DNA from: CAIUPE01 sp046091665
GTDB lineage: Bacteria > Pseudomonadota > Alphaproteobacteria > Rhizobiales > Beijerinckiaceae
Assembly (NCBI GenBank): GCA_046091665.1
Contig: JBJTCD010000015.1
Coordinates: 1-27,436, forward strand
Reading direction: 5' to 3'
DNA length: 27,436 nt
Numbering within the stretch: the first letter of the stretch is position 1; each line of letters starts with the position of its first letter. This document shows, one piece after another, positions 15,670 to 23,495 of the stretch. The position numbers and the translations under genes are program-made. The notes under the pieces are model-generated. The model saw nothing but the letters and a program-made list of their open reading frames with translations. It was not told the origin of the DNA and made no database searches.

Positions 15670-16383
15670 ATGAAACTTACTTGGCTTGGCCATTCGGCTT
15701 TTCGTGTGGAAATCGGCAGCGCGACGCTTCTGATTGATCCGTTCTTGAAGGGCAATCCGAGTTTCAGGGGCAAATTCACTGAAGCCACCAAAGGAGTAAC
15801 GCATATCCTTCTCACCCATGGCCATGATGACCACCTGGGCGACGCGGCTGAGATTGGTGCAAAAGCGAATAGCAAAAAGCAAAAACCGCAAGTGGTTTCG
15901 AACTACGAAATCTGCGCGCATCTCGCTTCAAAGGGCGCAGACAATATGAACCCCGGCAATACTGGCGGTACGGTTGATTGCGGCGGATTCAGTGTGAGTT
16001 TTACAGATGCAAAACATTCCTCGGGCACCGTCGAGAAAGGCAAAAGCATTTATCTCGGCAATCCCAATGGTCTTGTGATCAAAGCGAAAGGCGAAAGGAC
16101 TCTCTATCACATGGGCGACACGGATCTCTTTTCAGATCTCGCTTTGATCGCTGAACTCCATAAGCCCGATATTGTTTTGATCCCGATCGGGGATCGGTTC
16201 ACGATGGGCGCGGAGATGGCCGCCATCGCGCTTAATCGCTATTTGAAACCCTCACTCGCGATTCCAATTCATTATGCCACCTTCCCCATGCTCGCACCCG
16301 ATGCTTCCGCGTTCCAAAAAGCGATGAAGGGGTCGAAAACGAAAGTGCTGGTGCCGGAGAGTGGCGTGGCGGTTACTCTATGA
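15670..16383 (+). CDS. UPF0173 metal-dependent hydrolase (metallo-beta-lactamase fold)
   Basis: 237 residues. MKLTWLGHSAFRVEIGSATL, then LTHGHDDHLGDAAEIG with the metal-binding HxHxDH motif, HMGDTDLFSDLALI, and a late His in IPIHYATFPML are those of the YtkL/UPF0173 family. The frame is open far upstream, but only the ATG at 15670 has a ribosome site (GGGAGA, about seven bases away) and begins at the family start. Substrate is unknown for the family. It is divergent from soeABC. Confidence 0.93.
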   Translation: MKLTWLGHSAFRVEIGSATLLIDPFLKGNPSFRGKFTEATKGVTHILLTHGHDDHLGDAAEIGAKANSKKQKPQVVSNYEICAHLASKGADNMNPGNTGGTVDCGGFSVSFTDAKHSSGTVEKGKSIYLGNPNGLVIKAKGERTLYHMGDTDLFSDLALIAELHKPDIVLIPIGDRFTMGAEMAAIALNRYLKPSLAIPIHYATFPMLAPDASAFQKAMKGSKTKVLVPESGVAVTL

Positions 16384-16433
16384 TGCCTTCACGGGCTCAT
16401 AGGTAATTTTGAACATGACTTTGCTCTGATATA

Positions 16434-17357
16434 TTAATCGCCGAGTGAATAAGACACCGGCGTGACATGCCATCCGGCGCGGTGCTGTTCCCAATAGAAT
16501 TCGCGCAGCATCGTGCTTAACGGCCCCGGTCGTCCATTGCTCATAATATGTTGATCAATTTTTGCGACAGGAACAATGCCGCCTGCGGTTGACGTGCAAA
16601 AAGCTTCATCCGCAGTCATCAGATCTTCATAACGCATAGGCGCAATTTCGGCTTTGATGTTTTTGAGCGCGCAAAGTTCAAGCGCTGTTTTTCGTGTAAT
16701 GCCTTCAAGCACTCCGCGATCAGGCGTAAAGACCTGGCCCTCGCGAATGATAAACACATTAAATCCCGGACCTTCTGTGACATAGCCTTCGTGATCGAGA
16801 AGAAGCGTTGTGTCGAAATTTTCATCATGCGCTTCAAGGAGCCCTTGGGTAAAATCGCCCCAATGATAATTCTTGACCGTCGGATCCACGGCTTCAGGGC
16901 TGATGCGTTGTTTGGACGCAATGCGGATATGTGCGCCGCGTTCCTGCACATCTTTAGGAACGATATCGATCCATGGCACCGCATAGGCCATGAAGGTGTT
17001 GGCGCAGTCGGCGGGCCGGCGCGATCCAAAAATTTTTGGGCGACCGCGTGTTGAGATCATTGCCACATATGATTCACGCAGTCCCGATAATGACACGCAA
17101 CGATCAAGAATGATTTTCATCTCATCACGAGAATAAGGCGGGACCAACCGCATCGCATGAAGCGAGCGCTCAAAACGATCAAGATGATCATCAAGCCTGA
17201 AAAACCCGCCATTCCAGACATGAGCCACATCATAAGTGACATCCGAACGGCTGAAGCCCCAATCTAAAATGGAAATTTGCGCCTCAGCCACGGGCACATA
17301 GTCATCTTTTACGAAGGCTGCACCTTTCGAGAAATCTTTAATGTCGGCCATGGTCAT
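16434..17357 (-). CDS. class IV PLP aminotransferase (D-amino acid / (R)-amine transaminase-like)
   Basis: 307 residues of the fold-type IV family (BCAT, D-alanine aminotransferase, (R)-selective amine transaminases, ADC lyase). The predicted Schiff-base lysine is K162 in TVKNYHWGDF, and the partner Glu is E195 in GYVTEGPGFNVFI. The opening GAAFVKDDYVPVAEAQISIL, then DWGFSRSDVTYDVAHVWNG, resembles (R)-amine transaminases more than IlvE. Start is ATG 17357, with a second in-frame ATG at 17351. It is third in an operon after a RidA-like protein and a cupin, 24 bases beyond the cupin stop. The RidA neighbour suits an enzyme that releases reactive enamine/imine products. Substrate unknown. Confidence 0.88.
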   Translation of the reverse strand: MTMADIKDFSKGAAFVKDDYVPVAEAQISILDWGFSRSDVTYDVAHVWNGGFFRLDDHLDRFERSLHAMRLVPPYSRDEMKIILDRCVSLSGLRESYVAMISTRGRPKIFGSRRPADCANTFMAYAVPWIDIVPKDVQERGAHIRIASKQRISPEAVDPTVKNYHWGDFTQGLLEAHDENFDTTLLLDHEGYVTEGPGFNVFIIREGQVFTPDRGVLEGITRKTALELCALKNIKAEIAPMRYEDLMTADEAFCTSTAGGIVPVAKIDQHIMSNGRPGPLSTMLREFYWEQHRAGWHVTPVSYSLGD

Positions 17358-17381
17358 ATCTTTGGGCTCGCGTCCTGTCTC

Positions 17382-17771
17382 TTATTGTTCGGCTTTGATC
17401 GGAAGAGGGAGTGGCGCATTGGCGCTGCCGATTTTGAGTTCAACCGTTGTAAAACTCAAAAACGTATCGCCGATATTTTCTAAATCATGAATCATGCGCT
17501 CGCCTAAGCCATAGGTGAAATGTTTTGTGGTGCCGATTTCATAACTTGTCTCAATGCTTCGTCCATCGGCAAAAGCGGAGCGTGATCGTCCGGCGCTTAA
17601 CGCAGTCCAGAAATAATTCAACACATGTGTGTGAAAGGCCACGCGTTCACCGGGGTGAAGATCAATCCGCCAGACGCGCACCATATCCGTCTCTGAGAGT
17701 AATCTTTGACCGACCATGCCGTACCCCGGTGACAGCGCACGATCGAGTTCAGCTTGGCGACTTTGATCCAT
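17382..17771 (-). CDS. small cupin-domain protein
   Basis: 129 residues from ATG 17771; the frame runs further upstream inside the ridA gene, but this ATG follows two bases after the ridA stop (TGACCATGG). A cupin strand pattern is visible: VRVWRIDLHPGERVAFHTHVLNYFW, with HTH as part of a metal or ligand site, and later GERMIHDLENIGDTFLSFTTVEL. Single-domain cupins of this size may be enzymes, sensors or ligand-binding proteins. Placement between a RidA-like protein and an aminotransferase suggests a role in the same nitrogen-compound pathway. Confidence 0.8.
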   Translation of the reverse strand: MDQSRQAELDRALSPGYGMVGQRLLSETDMVRVWRIDLHPGERVAFHTHVLNYFWTALSAGRSRSAFADGRSIETSYEIGTTKHFTYGLGERMIHDLENIGDTFLSFTTVELKIGSANAPLPLPIKAEQ

Positions 17772-17773
17772 GG

Positions 17774-18229
17774 TCAGATTTCCGCGTAAAGAACCACGAG
17801 CGATGTGCAATCGAGCGGCATCACCGGATTGGTGTAGATCATGCGTGTGTGTCGGCCTTTGTCTTGAAAGGCTTCGTTGATGAGATCGGACGCGCCATTC
17901 AAACATTTCGGATGATCTTTATAATTCTCGTCCACTCCCATCGTGCCTTCAAGGCGGATGATGCGTTTGATATTTGTAAGTTCGCCGACCGCCTCTTTGA
18001 TTTGCGCAATCGCGTTCAAACAAGAGAGTTGGCAGGAGAGATAGCCCTCATCACCTGAAATCTCCCGACCAATACGACCGGTATAGATTAGCTTGCCGTC
18101 CAGCCAGGGTAGATTGCCCGAGGTCATAACAACGTTACCGCTGATTGCCCAAGGCACATAATTGGCAACCGCGCCTGCTGCCTTTGGCAGAATGAGGCCG
18201 AGCTTCTCAATGCGGTGTTCGGGTGTCAT
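17774..18229 (-). CDS. RidA/YjgF-like protein (possible imine deaminase)
   Basis: 151 residues from ATG 18229. The frame is open to 18283, but AGGAGG (18240-18245) stands ten bases upstream of 18229 and decides the start. The family pattern is seen in NYVPWAISGNVVMTSGNLPW, CLNAIAQIKEAVGELTNIKR, and an Arg in HTRMIYTN at the position of the catalytic Arg105 of E. coli RidA. The longer length (about 150 rather than 128) fits the YjgH/UK114-like subgroup. RidA proteins hydrolyse reactive enamines/imines made by PLP enzymes, which fits the aminotransferase in the same operon. Confidence 0.88.
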   Translation of the reverse strand: MTPEHRIEKLGLILPKAAGAVANYVPWAISGNVVMTSGNLPWLDGKLIYTGRIGREISGDEGYLSCQLSCLNAIAQIKEAVGELTNIKRIIRLEGTMGVDENYKDHPKCLNGASDLINEAFQDKGRHTRMIYTNPVMPLDCTSLVVLYAEI

Positions 18230-18239
18230 GGGCTTTGGT

Positions 18240-18245
18240 CCTCCT
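18240..18245 (-). promoter_or_regulatory. Shine-Dalgarno AGGAGG setting the start of the ridA-like gene
   Basis: On the minus strand AGGAGG lies ten bases before ATG 18229. The upstream in-frame ATG at 18256 would make this site coding (Gly-Gly), so the shorter start is preferred. Confidence 0.7.
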
Positions 18246-18256
18246 TGATTGATCAT

Positions 18257-18560
18257 GGTTCCCGAAACACGGCCATAAGCCAAGAGGGAATTTCACCATC
18301 TGAGCTAACTCCATGAAAAGGCACGGAATAAGTTCAAAACGCTCAGGCAGAGTCCACGGATTTTTGATTTTTGTGATAATTTTTGAAGCGGCTTTATAAA
18401 TCCAAAGACTCTGATACACTTTTAAAAATTGGATGAGATGCGCCCGGTCGTCGGCCACCATGAATTGTTGTCTTGCAATTCTAAAATCGGACGACGTGAT
18501 CCAGATATGGACTTCAAGTTAAATAGCGATTTTGAATGTGACGACATCATCGTGTTAAAT
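18257..18560. promoter_or_regulatory. divergent control region between the ridA operon and the LysR-type gene, with a long dyad
   Basis: No gene is seen in this AT-rich stretch. CAGAGTC-CAC-GGATTT (18348-18363) is mirrored by AAATCC-AAA-GACTCTG (18398-18413): 13 of 16 positions match as an inverted repeat, with arm centres 50 bp apart. Between the arms lies an extended -10-like TGTGATAAT (18372-18380, +), a possible promoter for the regulator. A TATAAA on the minus strand (18393-18398) could serve the ridA operon. LysR-type regulators usually bind 50-60 bp in exactly such divergent regions. Confidence 0.5.
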
Positions 18561-19574
18561 ATGAATACTCAAAACGAGTCGCATCGACAGAGTTTAAAGC
18601 TCAAAAAGATTGAGACGATTGAAGCCGTGACGATGATTGAAGCGGTGGCAAAGCTCGGGTCACTTGAAGCCGCTTCCAACGCTTTGGGTGTTTCAAACCC
18701 TGTTTTGACGAAGAGCATCAAGACGGTTGAAGAAGAGCTTGATCTGAAATTGTTCCATCGGACTCGCGTCGGCTTGAAGCCCACAGAATTTGTGGTTCCC
18801 TTCTTGAAACATGGCAGCCGTATTTTGCTCGAAATTGAGAACACCAAAACGGCTCTTTTAGAGGCAATTAGAAATACCCATCCGCATAAGTCGAAGGATG
18901 AATTTCGAATTGCGGCAGGTCCTAGAAGCTGCCGTCTTTGGGTGAATGAGGCGGTTCAAAAACTTTCAGAGAAGCATTCTGATCGAAATTTTGTTGTCGA
19001 TCATGATCTACTTTATCTGCATCAGCGGCTCCTGAATGATGACGTTGATGTGGGCGTCACCATGCGGGCTTTGTTGCCTCCCCATGCCGAGGGCGTGACA
19101 ATTCAGAAATTGGGAACCTGGCGCGCTTATTTTGTTTGTCGTCCCGGGCATCCCCTTGTCGAGATTGACCGGTTAACCATCTCCGATCTTCAGAATTACC
19201 CACTCGCGGGAGATTATAATCTGCCGGTCTTGGTCAAAATTCTTGAGGCCTCGCATTTTAACTTAGGCCTGTGGGGACTTGTTTCTGGATGGTTGATGTC
19301 GGCCACTCAACTCAATGAACTTGATGAAATGATCGACCTTATAAAATCAAGCGATCACATCGCCATTCTTCCTGATGATTTGATCTCCGATGATTTGTTC
19401 AATCAGCGGCTGATCAAACTGGATATCGCTGAATTTAGAGATTTAAATCTTGAAGTGATCTTCGCCTATAAAGATCAACATGATTTATGCGCGCCCCTCG
19501 AAAGCCTTTTTGAAATTGTCAAAGGGATTGAAGACGATCGCCATCGTGGCGATGATTCCTATTTTACAGAATAG
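18561..19574 (+). CDS. LysR-type transcriptional regulator
   Basis: 337 residues from ATG 18561. Alternatives at 18507 and 18438 add 18 or 41 residues that do not look like domain; none of the starts has a clear SD. The winged HTH is TIEAVTMIEAVAKLGSLEAA, then SNALGVSNPVLTKSIKTVEE, then LDLKLFHRTRVGLKPTE. The effector domain follows but is diverged from the common LysR substrate fold in its second half (YNLPVLVKILEASHFNLGLW). It is divergent from the ridA-cupin-aminotransferase operon and is the natural candidate for its regulator. Confidence 0.88.
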   Translation: MNTQNESHRQSLKLKKIETIEAVTMIEAVAKLGSLEAASNALGVSNPVLTKSIKTVEEELDLKLFHRTRVGLKPTEFVVPFLKHGSRILLEIENTKTALLEAIRNTHPHKSKDEFRIAAGPRSCRLWVNEAVQKLSEKHSDRNFVVDHDLLYLHQRLLNDDVDVGVTMRALLPPHAEGVTIQKLGTWRAYFVCRPGHPLVEIDRLTISDLQNYPLAGDYNLPVLVKILEASHFNLGLWGLVSGWLMSATQLNELDEMIDLIKSSDHIAILPDDLISDDLFNQRLIKLDIAEFRDLNLEVIFAYKDQHDLCAPLESLFEIVKGIEDDRHRGDDSYFTE

Positions 19575-19617
19575 ACGCGCATCGCAGTCTTCGTGATTGG
19601 AAGGATCGCCAAGAGAG

Positions 19618-19693
19618 TGGTGGGCCCGGCAGGACTCGAACCTGCAACCAGACCGTTATGAGCGGCCGGCTCTAACCATTGAGCTACAGGCCC
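19618..19693 (-). tRNA. tRNA-Ile (anticodon CAU, lysidine-modified type)
   Basis: 76 bases on the minus strand with the CCA end encoded (TGG at 19618-19620 of the plus strand). Acceptor stem GGGCCTG/CGGGCCC, D-arm GTAGCTCAATGGTTAGAGC, anticodon stem GGCCG/CGGTC around loop CTCATAA (anticodon at 19658-19660), and T-arm with GGTTCGAGTCC are all in place. CAU could mean Met, but the acceptor stem, the short D-loop and likeness to E. coli ileX point to Ile2, which reads AUA after TilS makes lysidine. Confidence 0.93.
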
Positions 19694-19781
19694 GCCGAGG
19701 GGTGTTTGCCCCAGATGCGGAGGAGTTTCTGATAGCGGGACTTCGTCCGCGCCGCAATCGGCCTCGCGAGCGGATGTCTCC

Positions 19782-20972
19782 TTATTCGCGTGAGGGTCTC
19801 ACCCAGGGGAGGGCTAAAAGCAGCGCGGCGGCGGTGAGTGTGGACAGAAGAAAGGCGCTTTCGGCGCCGGACATGTCCCAAATCCATCCGGTTAACATAT
19901 TGCCGATGAGCATGGCGACGCCGCTTGCAAGGTTGAAGAGACCAAAGGCGGTGCCGCGCAAGGAAGCGGGCGCGGCGTCGGCGATGAGCGTTGCGAGAAG
20001 GCCTTGCGTCAGAGCGAGGTGGATGCCCCAGAGCGCGATGCCGAGTGTCACGGCATAAAGTGACGCCGCTGCCGCAAAACAAAGGGACGCTGCAGCGAGT
20101 GTCGCAACGCCGACGGCGAGCAGGAGCCGGCGCGAGAAACGGTCTGCCAAATGTCCAAGAGGCCAAGCAAGCGCGGCAAAAATCACATTCATCGCGATCA
20201 ATACAAAAGGAGCAAAGGCCACAGGAAGACCGAGATCAGACGCGCGTAAAATTAGAAAGGCTTCGGAGATCCGTGCAAAAGATAAAACCGCGCTGATACC
20301 AAGCACAATCCAAAAAGCGCTCGGCATTAGATGAAGCGATGACCAAACGAGCGGAAATTTTTTATCGGTCTTTGTTTCGGCGTTTCTTTCGGGGACAAAC
20401 ACAAAAAGTATGGCGACGGAAATAAAAGCCGGAACGCATGCAATCCAGAAGATAAAATTGAAATCATTTTGCGAGATGAGCATGAGCGCTATGGCAATCA
20501 ACGGGCCTAAAAATGCGCCGAATGAATCGAGCGATTGCCTGAGACCAAAGGCTTCGCCGCGTCTCTCTGGTGGAGCGAAATCAGCGACAAGTGCATCACG
20601 CGGAGCGCCGCGTATGCCCTTACCGATCCGGTCGATAAAGCGGGCTGTTACGATAAGTGAAAGCGATGAAGCGAGAGGAAAAAGCGGTTTTGTCAAAGCG
20701 GCTAAACCATAGCCGATCAGCGCAAGTGTTTTGCGTTTGCCAGTGATGTCGGAAATCACGCCCGAGAAGAGTTTGACGATGAGCGCGGTCGCCTCCGCAA
20801 TGCCTTCAATGAGACCCACCGCAAAAACGCCCGCACCTAATGTGCCGGTGATATAGAGCGGTAACAGCGCGTGGATCATCTCGGAAGAGATATCCATGAA
20901 CAGGCTCGTGAATCCGAGCGCCCAGATCGCGGCGGGAAGGGGAGAGCGGCGGGTCATCATTCCTTCTGCCAT
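19782..20972 (-). CDS. MFS transporter (multidrug efflux-like)
   Basis: 396 residues, about twelve helices. GFTSLFMDISSEMIHALLPL, IVKLFSGVISDITGKRKTLA with the loop 2-3 motif, and RFIDRIGKGIRGAPRDALVA, then DFAPPERRGEAFGLRQSLDS, are typical of a widespread uncharacterised MFS group often labelled multidrug or sugar efflux. In-frame Met codons at residues 5 and 6 are alternative starts, as no good SD precedes 20972. It is divergent from ettA; 125 bases between them hold two small hairpins (20982-20996 and 21026-21038). Substrate unknown. Confidence 0.87.
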   Translation of the reverse strand: MAEGMMTRRSPLPAAIWALGFTSLFMDISSEMIHALLPLYITGTLGAGVFAVGLIEGIAEATALIVKLFSGVISDITGKRKTLALIGYGLAALTKPLFPLASSLSLIVTARFIDRIGKGIRGAPRDALVADFAPPERRGEAFGLRQSLDSFGAFLGPLIAIALMLISQNDFNFIFWIACVPAFISVAILFVFVPERNAETKTDKKFPLVWSSLHLMPSAFWIVLGISAVLSFARISEAFLILRASDLGLPVAFAPFVLIAMNVIFAALAWPLGHLADRFSRRLLLAVGVATLAAASLCFAAAASLYAVTLGIALWGIHLALTQGLLATLIADAAPASLRGTAFGLFNLASGVAMLIGNMLTGWIWDMSGAESAFLLSTLTAAALLLALPWVRPSRE

Positions 20973-21097
20973 GGAATAAAGCCGCTGAAAAAGCGGAATT
21001 CTGTCCCAATCCGGAGAGAATCCTTGCTCCTTTGGAGCCAGATCGCTACATACGGCGCCAATCTCGTTTTTTGTGACATTTCGGAGCTTTGAGCCTC

Positions 21098-22756
21098 ATG
21101 GCGCGCCAATTTATCTATCATATGCAGGGTCTTTCGAAGACATGGCCGGGCGGCAAGAAGGTTTTGGACAATATCCATCTCTCCTTCTATCCGGACGCGA
21201 AGATCGGCGTGCTCGGCGTCAACGGGTCGGGTAAATCGACGCTCCTCAAGATCATGGCCGGCATCGACAAGGAATTTGTCGGCGAAGGTTGGGTCGCGGA
21301 TGGCGCGCGTGTCGGCTATCTCGCGCAGGAACCGCCGCTTGACGCCTCGCTCGATGTACGTGGCAATGTGATGCTTGGCGTTAAAGTGCAGAAAGATATT
21401 CTCGACCGCTACAATGACCTCGCGATGAATTACTCGGACGAGACCGCGGACGAGATGATGAAATTGCAGGACGAAATCGAAGCCAAAGGGCTTTGGGATC
21501 TCGATTCAAAAGTTGATCAGGCGATGGACGCTTTGCGTTGCCCGCCGGATGATGCGGATGTGACGAAGCTTTCAGGCGGTGAGCGCCGTCGTGTCGCGCT
21601 TTGCCAATTGCTTCTCTCGCAGCCGGAACTTCTGCTGCTTGATGAACCAACCAACCATCTCGACGCGGAAACAGTGTCCTGGTTAGAGGGTCATTTGCGC
21701 ACCTATCCGGGTGCGATTTTGATCGTCACCCATGACCGTTACTTCCTCGATAATGTCACCGGCTGGATTCTCGAACTCGATCGCGGTCGCGGCATTCCAT
21801 ATGAAGGCAATTATACAAGCTGGCTCGCGCAGAAGCAGAAGCGCCTTGTGCAAGAAGGACGCGAAGCCGAGTCGCAGCAGAAGGCGCTCGAGCGCGAACA
21901 GGACTGGATTTCACAAAGTCCGAAAGCGCGTCAGGCGAAATCGAAAGCGCGTATCCAGCGTTACGATGATCTCGTGCAGAAACAGAATGATCGTGCATCA
22001 GGTCCGACCACAGCGCAGATCATCATCCCCGTTGCCGAACGTCTCGGTAACAATGTCATTGATTTCGACGGCTTGTCGAAAGCCTATGGCGATAAGCTGC
22101 TGATAGACAATTTGAGTTTCAAATTGCCGCCGGGAGGCATTGTCGGCGTGATCGGTCCGAATGGTGCAGGTAAGACGACGCTTTTCCGCATGATTACCGG
22201 TCAAGAAAAGCCGGATAATGGTGCGATCACCATCGGTGAATCGGTGCAGCTCGGTTATGTCGATCAGTCGCGCGATGCACTCGATGCCAACAAAACCGTG
22301 TGGGAAGAAATTTCCGGCGGTAACGAAATCATCTATCTCGGCAAACGCGAAATCAATTCACGCGGCTATTGCTCGACCTTCAATTTCAAGGGCGGCGATC
22401 AGCAGAAGAAAGTCGGCATGCTCTCGGGCGGTGAACGCAACCGCGTGCATCTTGCGAAAATGCTAAAGAGCGGCGCGAATGTTCTTCTCCTCGACGAACC
22501 GACCAACGATCTCGACGTTGAAACTCTGCGCGCGCTCGAAGAGGCTTTAGAAGATTTTGCCGGGTGCGCCGTGATCATCTCGCATGATCGCTTCTTCCTT
22601 GATCGTATTGCCACGCATATGCTCGCCTTCGAAGGCGACAGCCATGTCGAATGGTTCGAAGGCAATTTCCAAGATTATGAGGAAGACAAAAAGAGACGCC
22701 TCGGAACCGATTCAACGATTCCGAAGCGCATAAAATATAAGAAGCTGACGAGGTAA
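21098..22756 (+). CDS. ettA: energy-dependent translational throttle protein, ABC-F ATPase
   Basis: 552 residues with two ABC domains and no membrane part. First domain: GVNGSGKST, LSGGERRRVALCQLLLSQ, LLLLDEPTNHLDAETVSWLE. Second: GPNGAGKTT, LSGGERNRVHLAKMLKSG, LLLDEPTNDLDVETLRALEE. The charged linker (QKRLVQEGREAESQQKALER, then EQDWISQSPKARQAKSKARI) is the P-site tRNA interaction motif region. Length and the opening FIYHMQGLSKTWPGGKKVL match EttA, which gates the first elongation step according to ADP/ATP ratio. The frame reaches a TTG at 21089; ATG 21098 is the natural start. Only three bases separate its stop from that of the convergent antitoxin gene. Confidence 0.96.
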   Translation: MARQFIYHMQGLSKTWPGGKKVLDNIHLSFYPDAKIGVLGVNGSGKSTLLKIMAGIDKEFVGEGWVADGARVGYLAQEPPLDASLDVRGNVMLGVKVQKDILDRYNDLAMNYSDETADEMMKLQDEIEAKGLWDLDSKVDQAMDALRCPPDDADVTKLSGGERRRVALCQLLLSQPELLLLDEPTNHLDAETVSWLEGHLRTYPGAILIVTHDRYFLDNVTGWILELDRGRGIPYEGNYTSWLAQKQKRLVQEGREAESQQKALEREQDWISQSPKARQAKSKARIQRYDDLVQKQNDRASGPTTAQIIIPVAERLGNNVIDFDGLSKAYGDKLLIDNLSFKLPPGGIVGVIGPNGAGKTTLFRMITGQEKPDNGAITIGESVQLGYVDQSRDALDANKTVWEEISGGNEIIYLGKREINSRGYCSTFNFKGGDQQKKVGMLSGGERNRVHLAKMLKSGANVLLLDEPTNDLDVETLRALEEALEDFAGCAVIISHDRFFLDRIATHMLAFEGDSHVEWFEGNFQDYEEDKKRRLGTDSTIPKRIKYKKLTR

Positions 22757-22759
22757 GTT

Positions 22760-23053
22760 TTACGGCTTTGGCCGTTCAGTCACCGAAAGCTGATAGCCAA
22801 GCGCAGCGGCTAATTTTGTAACAGAACCGAGAGTTGGGTTACCCGCGGCGTGAAAGGTTTTATAGATCGCATCGCGGCTTAATCCCGCCTCTTTAGCGAT
22901 AACAGAAATGCCCTTCGATCGGGCAATGTCCCCGAGCGCGGCTGCAATGAGTTGGGGATCACCATCCTCGAAAGCCGCCTCAAGATAGGCCTTCCGCGCG
23001 GCATCGGTTGTTAAGGATTGAATCGGGTCCCAAGGGAGTGTCTCAAGAGCCAT
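22760..23053 (-). CDS. HigA-like antitoxin (probable addiction module antidote protein)
   Basis: 97 residues from ATG 23053, which has GGAGG (23060-23064) six bases upstream; the frame is open further back only within the toxin gene. The HTH region LIAAALGDIARSKGISVIAK, then EAGLSRDAIYKTFHAAGNPT, then LGSVTKLAAALGYQL, is that of the addiction-module antidote family paired with Gp49/HigB-type toxins. It overlaps the toxin gene by 11 bases, so the two are coupled. It should neutralise the toxin and repress the shared promoter. Confidence 0.92.
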   Translation of the reverse strand: MALETLPWDPIQSLTTDAARKAYLEAAFEDGDPQLIAAALGDIARSKGISVIAKEAGLSRDAIYKTFHAAGNPTLGSVTKLAAALGYQLSVTERPKP

Positions 23054-23345
23054 AGCGGGCCTCCATTGCCAGTCGTTTGGCTTTTTCGATGTCTTTCGTT
23101 TGTGTTCTTTTATCACCGCCGCACAACAAAATTACAATGCTAGCCCCGTGCTTTGTAAAATAGATGCGATAACCAGGCCCATAATCGACGCGCATTTCAC
23201 TAACACCATCGCCGAGTGATTTAACGTCTCCCGGATTGCCGAGCGATAGCCTTCGAATCCGGATGTCAATGCGTGCCCGAGCATTTTCATCGCGCAAATC
23301 ATTTAGCCAATCTGAAAAAGTTTTCGTCTGGCGAATTGAAATCAT
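23043..23345 (-). CDS. HigB/RelE-superfamily toxin (addiction module killer protein)
   Basis: 100 residues. ISIRQTKTFSDWLNDLRDEN, IDIRIRRLSLGNPGDVKSLG, VSEMRVDYGPGYRIYFTKHG, and IVILLCGGDKRTQTKDIEKA match the RelE/ParE-fold killer family linked to HigA-like antidotes; most members are ribosome-dependent mRNA nucleases. The order is toxin first, as in higBA. The toxin ATG lacks any SD and lies only about five bases from the predicted transcription start, whereas the antitoxin has a strong SD; this would favour antitoxin synthesis. Confidence 0.92.
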   Translation of the reverse strand: MISIRQTKTFSDWLNDLRDENARARIDIRIRRLSLGNPGDVKSLGDGVSEMRVDYGPGYRIYFTKHGASIVILLCGGDKRTQTKDIEKAKRLAMEARYGS

Positions 23346-23346
23346 G

Positions 23347-23364
23347 TGTAGAATAAATTATACA
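23347..23364 (-). promoter_or_regulatory. toxin-antitoxin promoter: consensus -10 inside a palindromic operator
   Basis: On the minus strand TATAAT (23357-23362) is a perfect -10, about a dozen bases before the toxin ATG at 23345. It lies in a near-perfect 18-bp palindrome, TGTA-n-AAT-nn-ATT-n-TACA (14 of 18 positions symmetric). Binding of the HTH antitoxin here would block the -10 directly. No good -35 was found at normal spacing. Confidence 0.6.
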
Positions 23365-23443
23365 AAATAGCAAGCATTAATTTCTCGGGACAGACGTCTT
23401 TCGAGCAATATTATGACACATACGGAATGACCTAAGGTAAATA

Positions 23444-23470
23444 AAAAAGCGCCCAAGGCGGGCGCTTTTT
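23444..23470 (-). terminator. intrinsic (bidirectional-type) terminator after the doxX gene
   Basis: GCGCCC (23449-23454) and GGGCGC (23460-23465) make a 6-bp GC stem with a 5-base loop, flanked by AAAAA on one side and TTTTT on the other. It lies 25 bases past the DoxX stop on the minus strand and would also stop plus-strand transcripts. Confidence 0.88.
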
Positions 23471-23495
23471 CGTATCGAAGAAAGGATGAAATTAT

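Noticed and set aside
19618..19693. tRNA gene as an integration site for a mobile island
   Set aside because: No integrase and no repeat of the tRNA 3' end were seen in the flanks.
19597..20058. Long ORF across the tRNA and the 3' part of the MFS gene
   Set aside because: It is a shadow: its start lies beside a complete tRNA-Ile and it runs antisense to conserved transporter helices.
21026..21038. GCTCC-TTT-GGAGC as an intrinsic terminator
   Set aside because: It has only a 5-bp stem, no T-run, and lies in a divergent promoter region.
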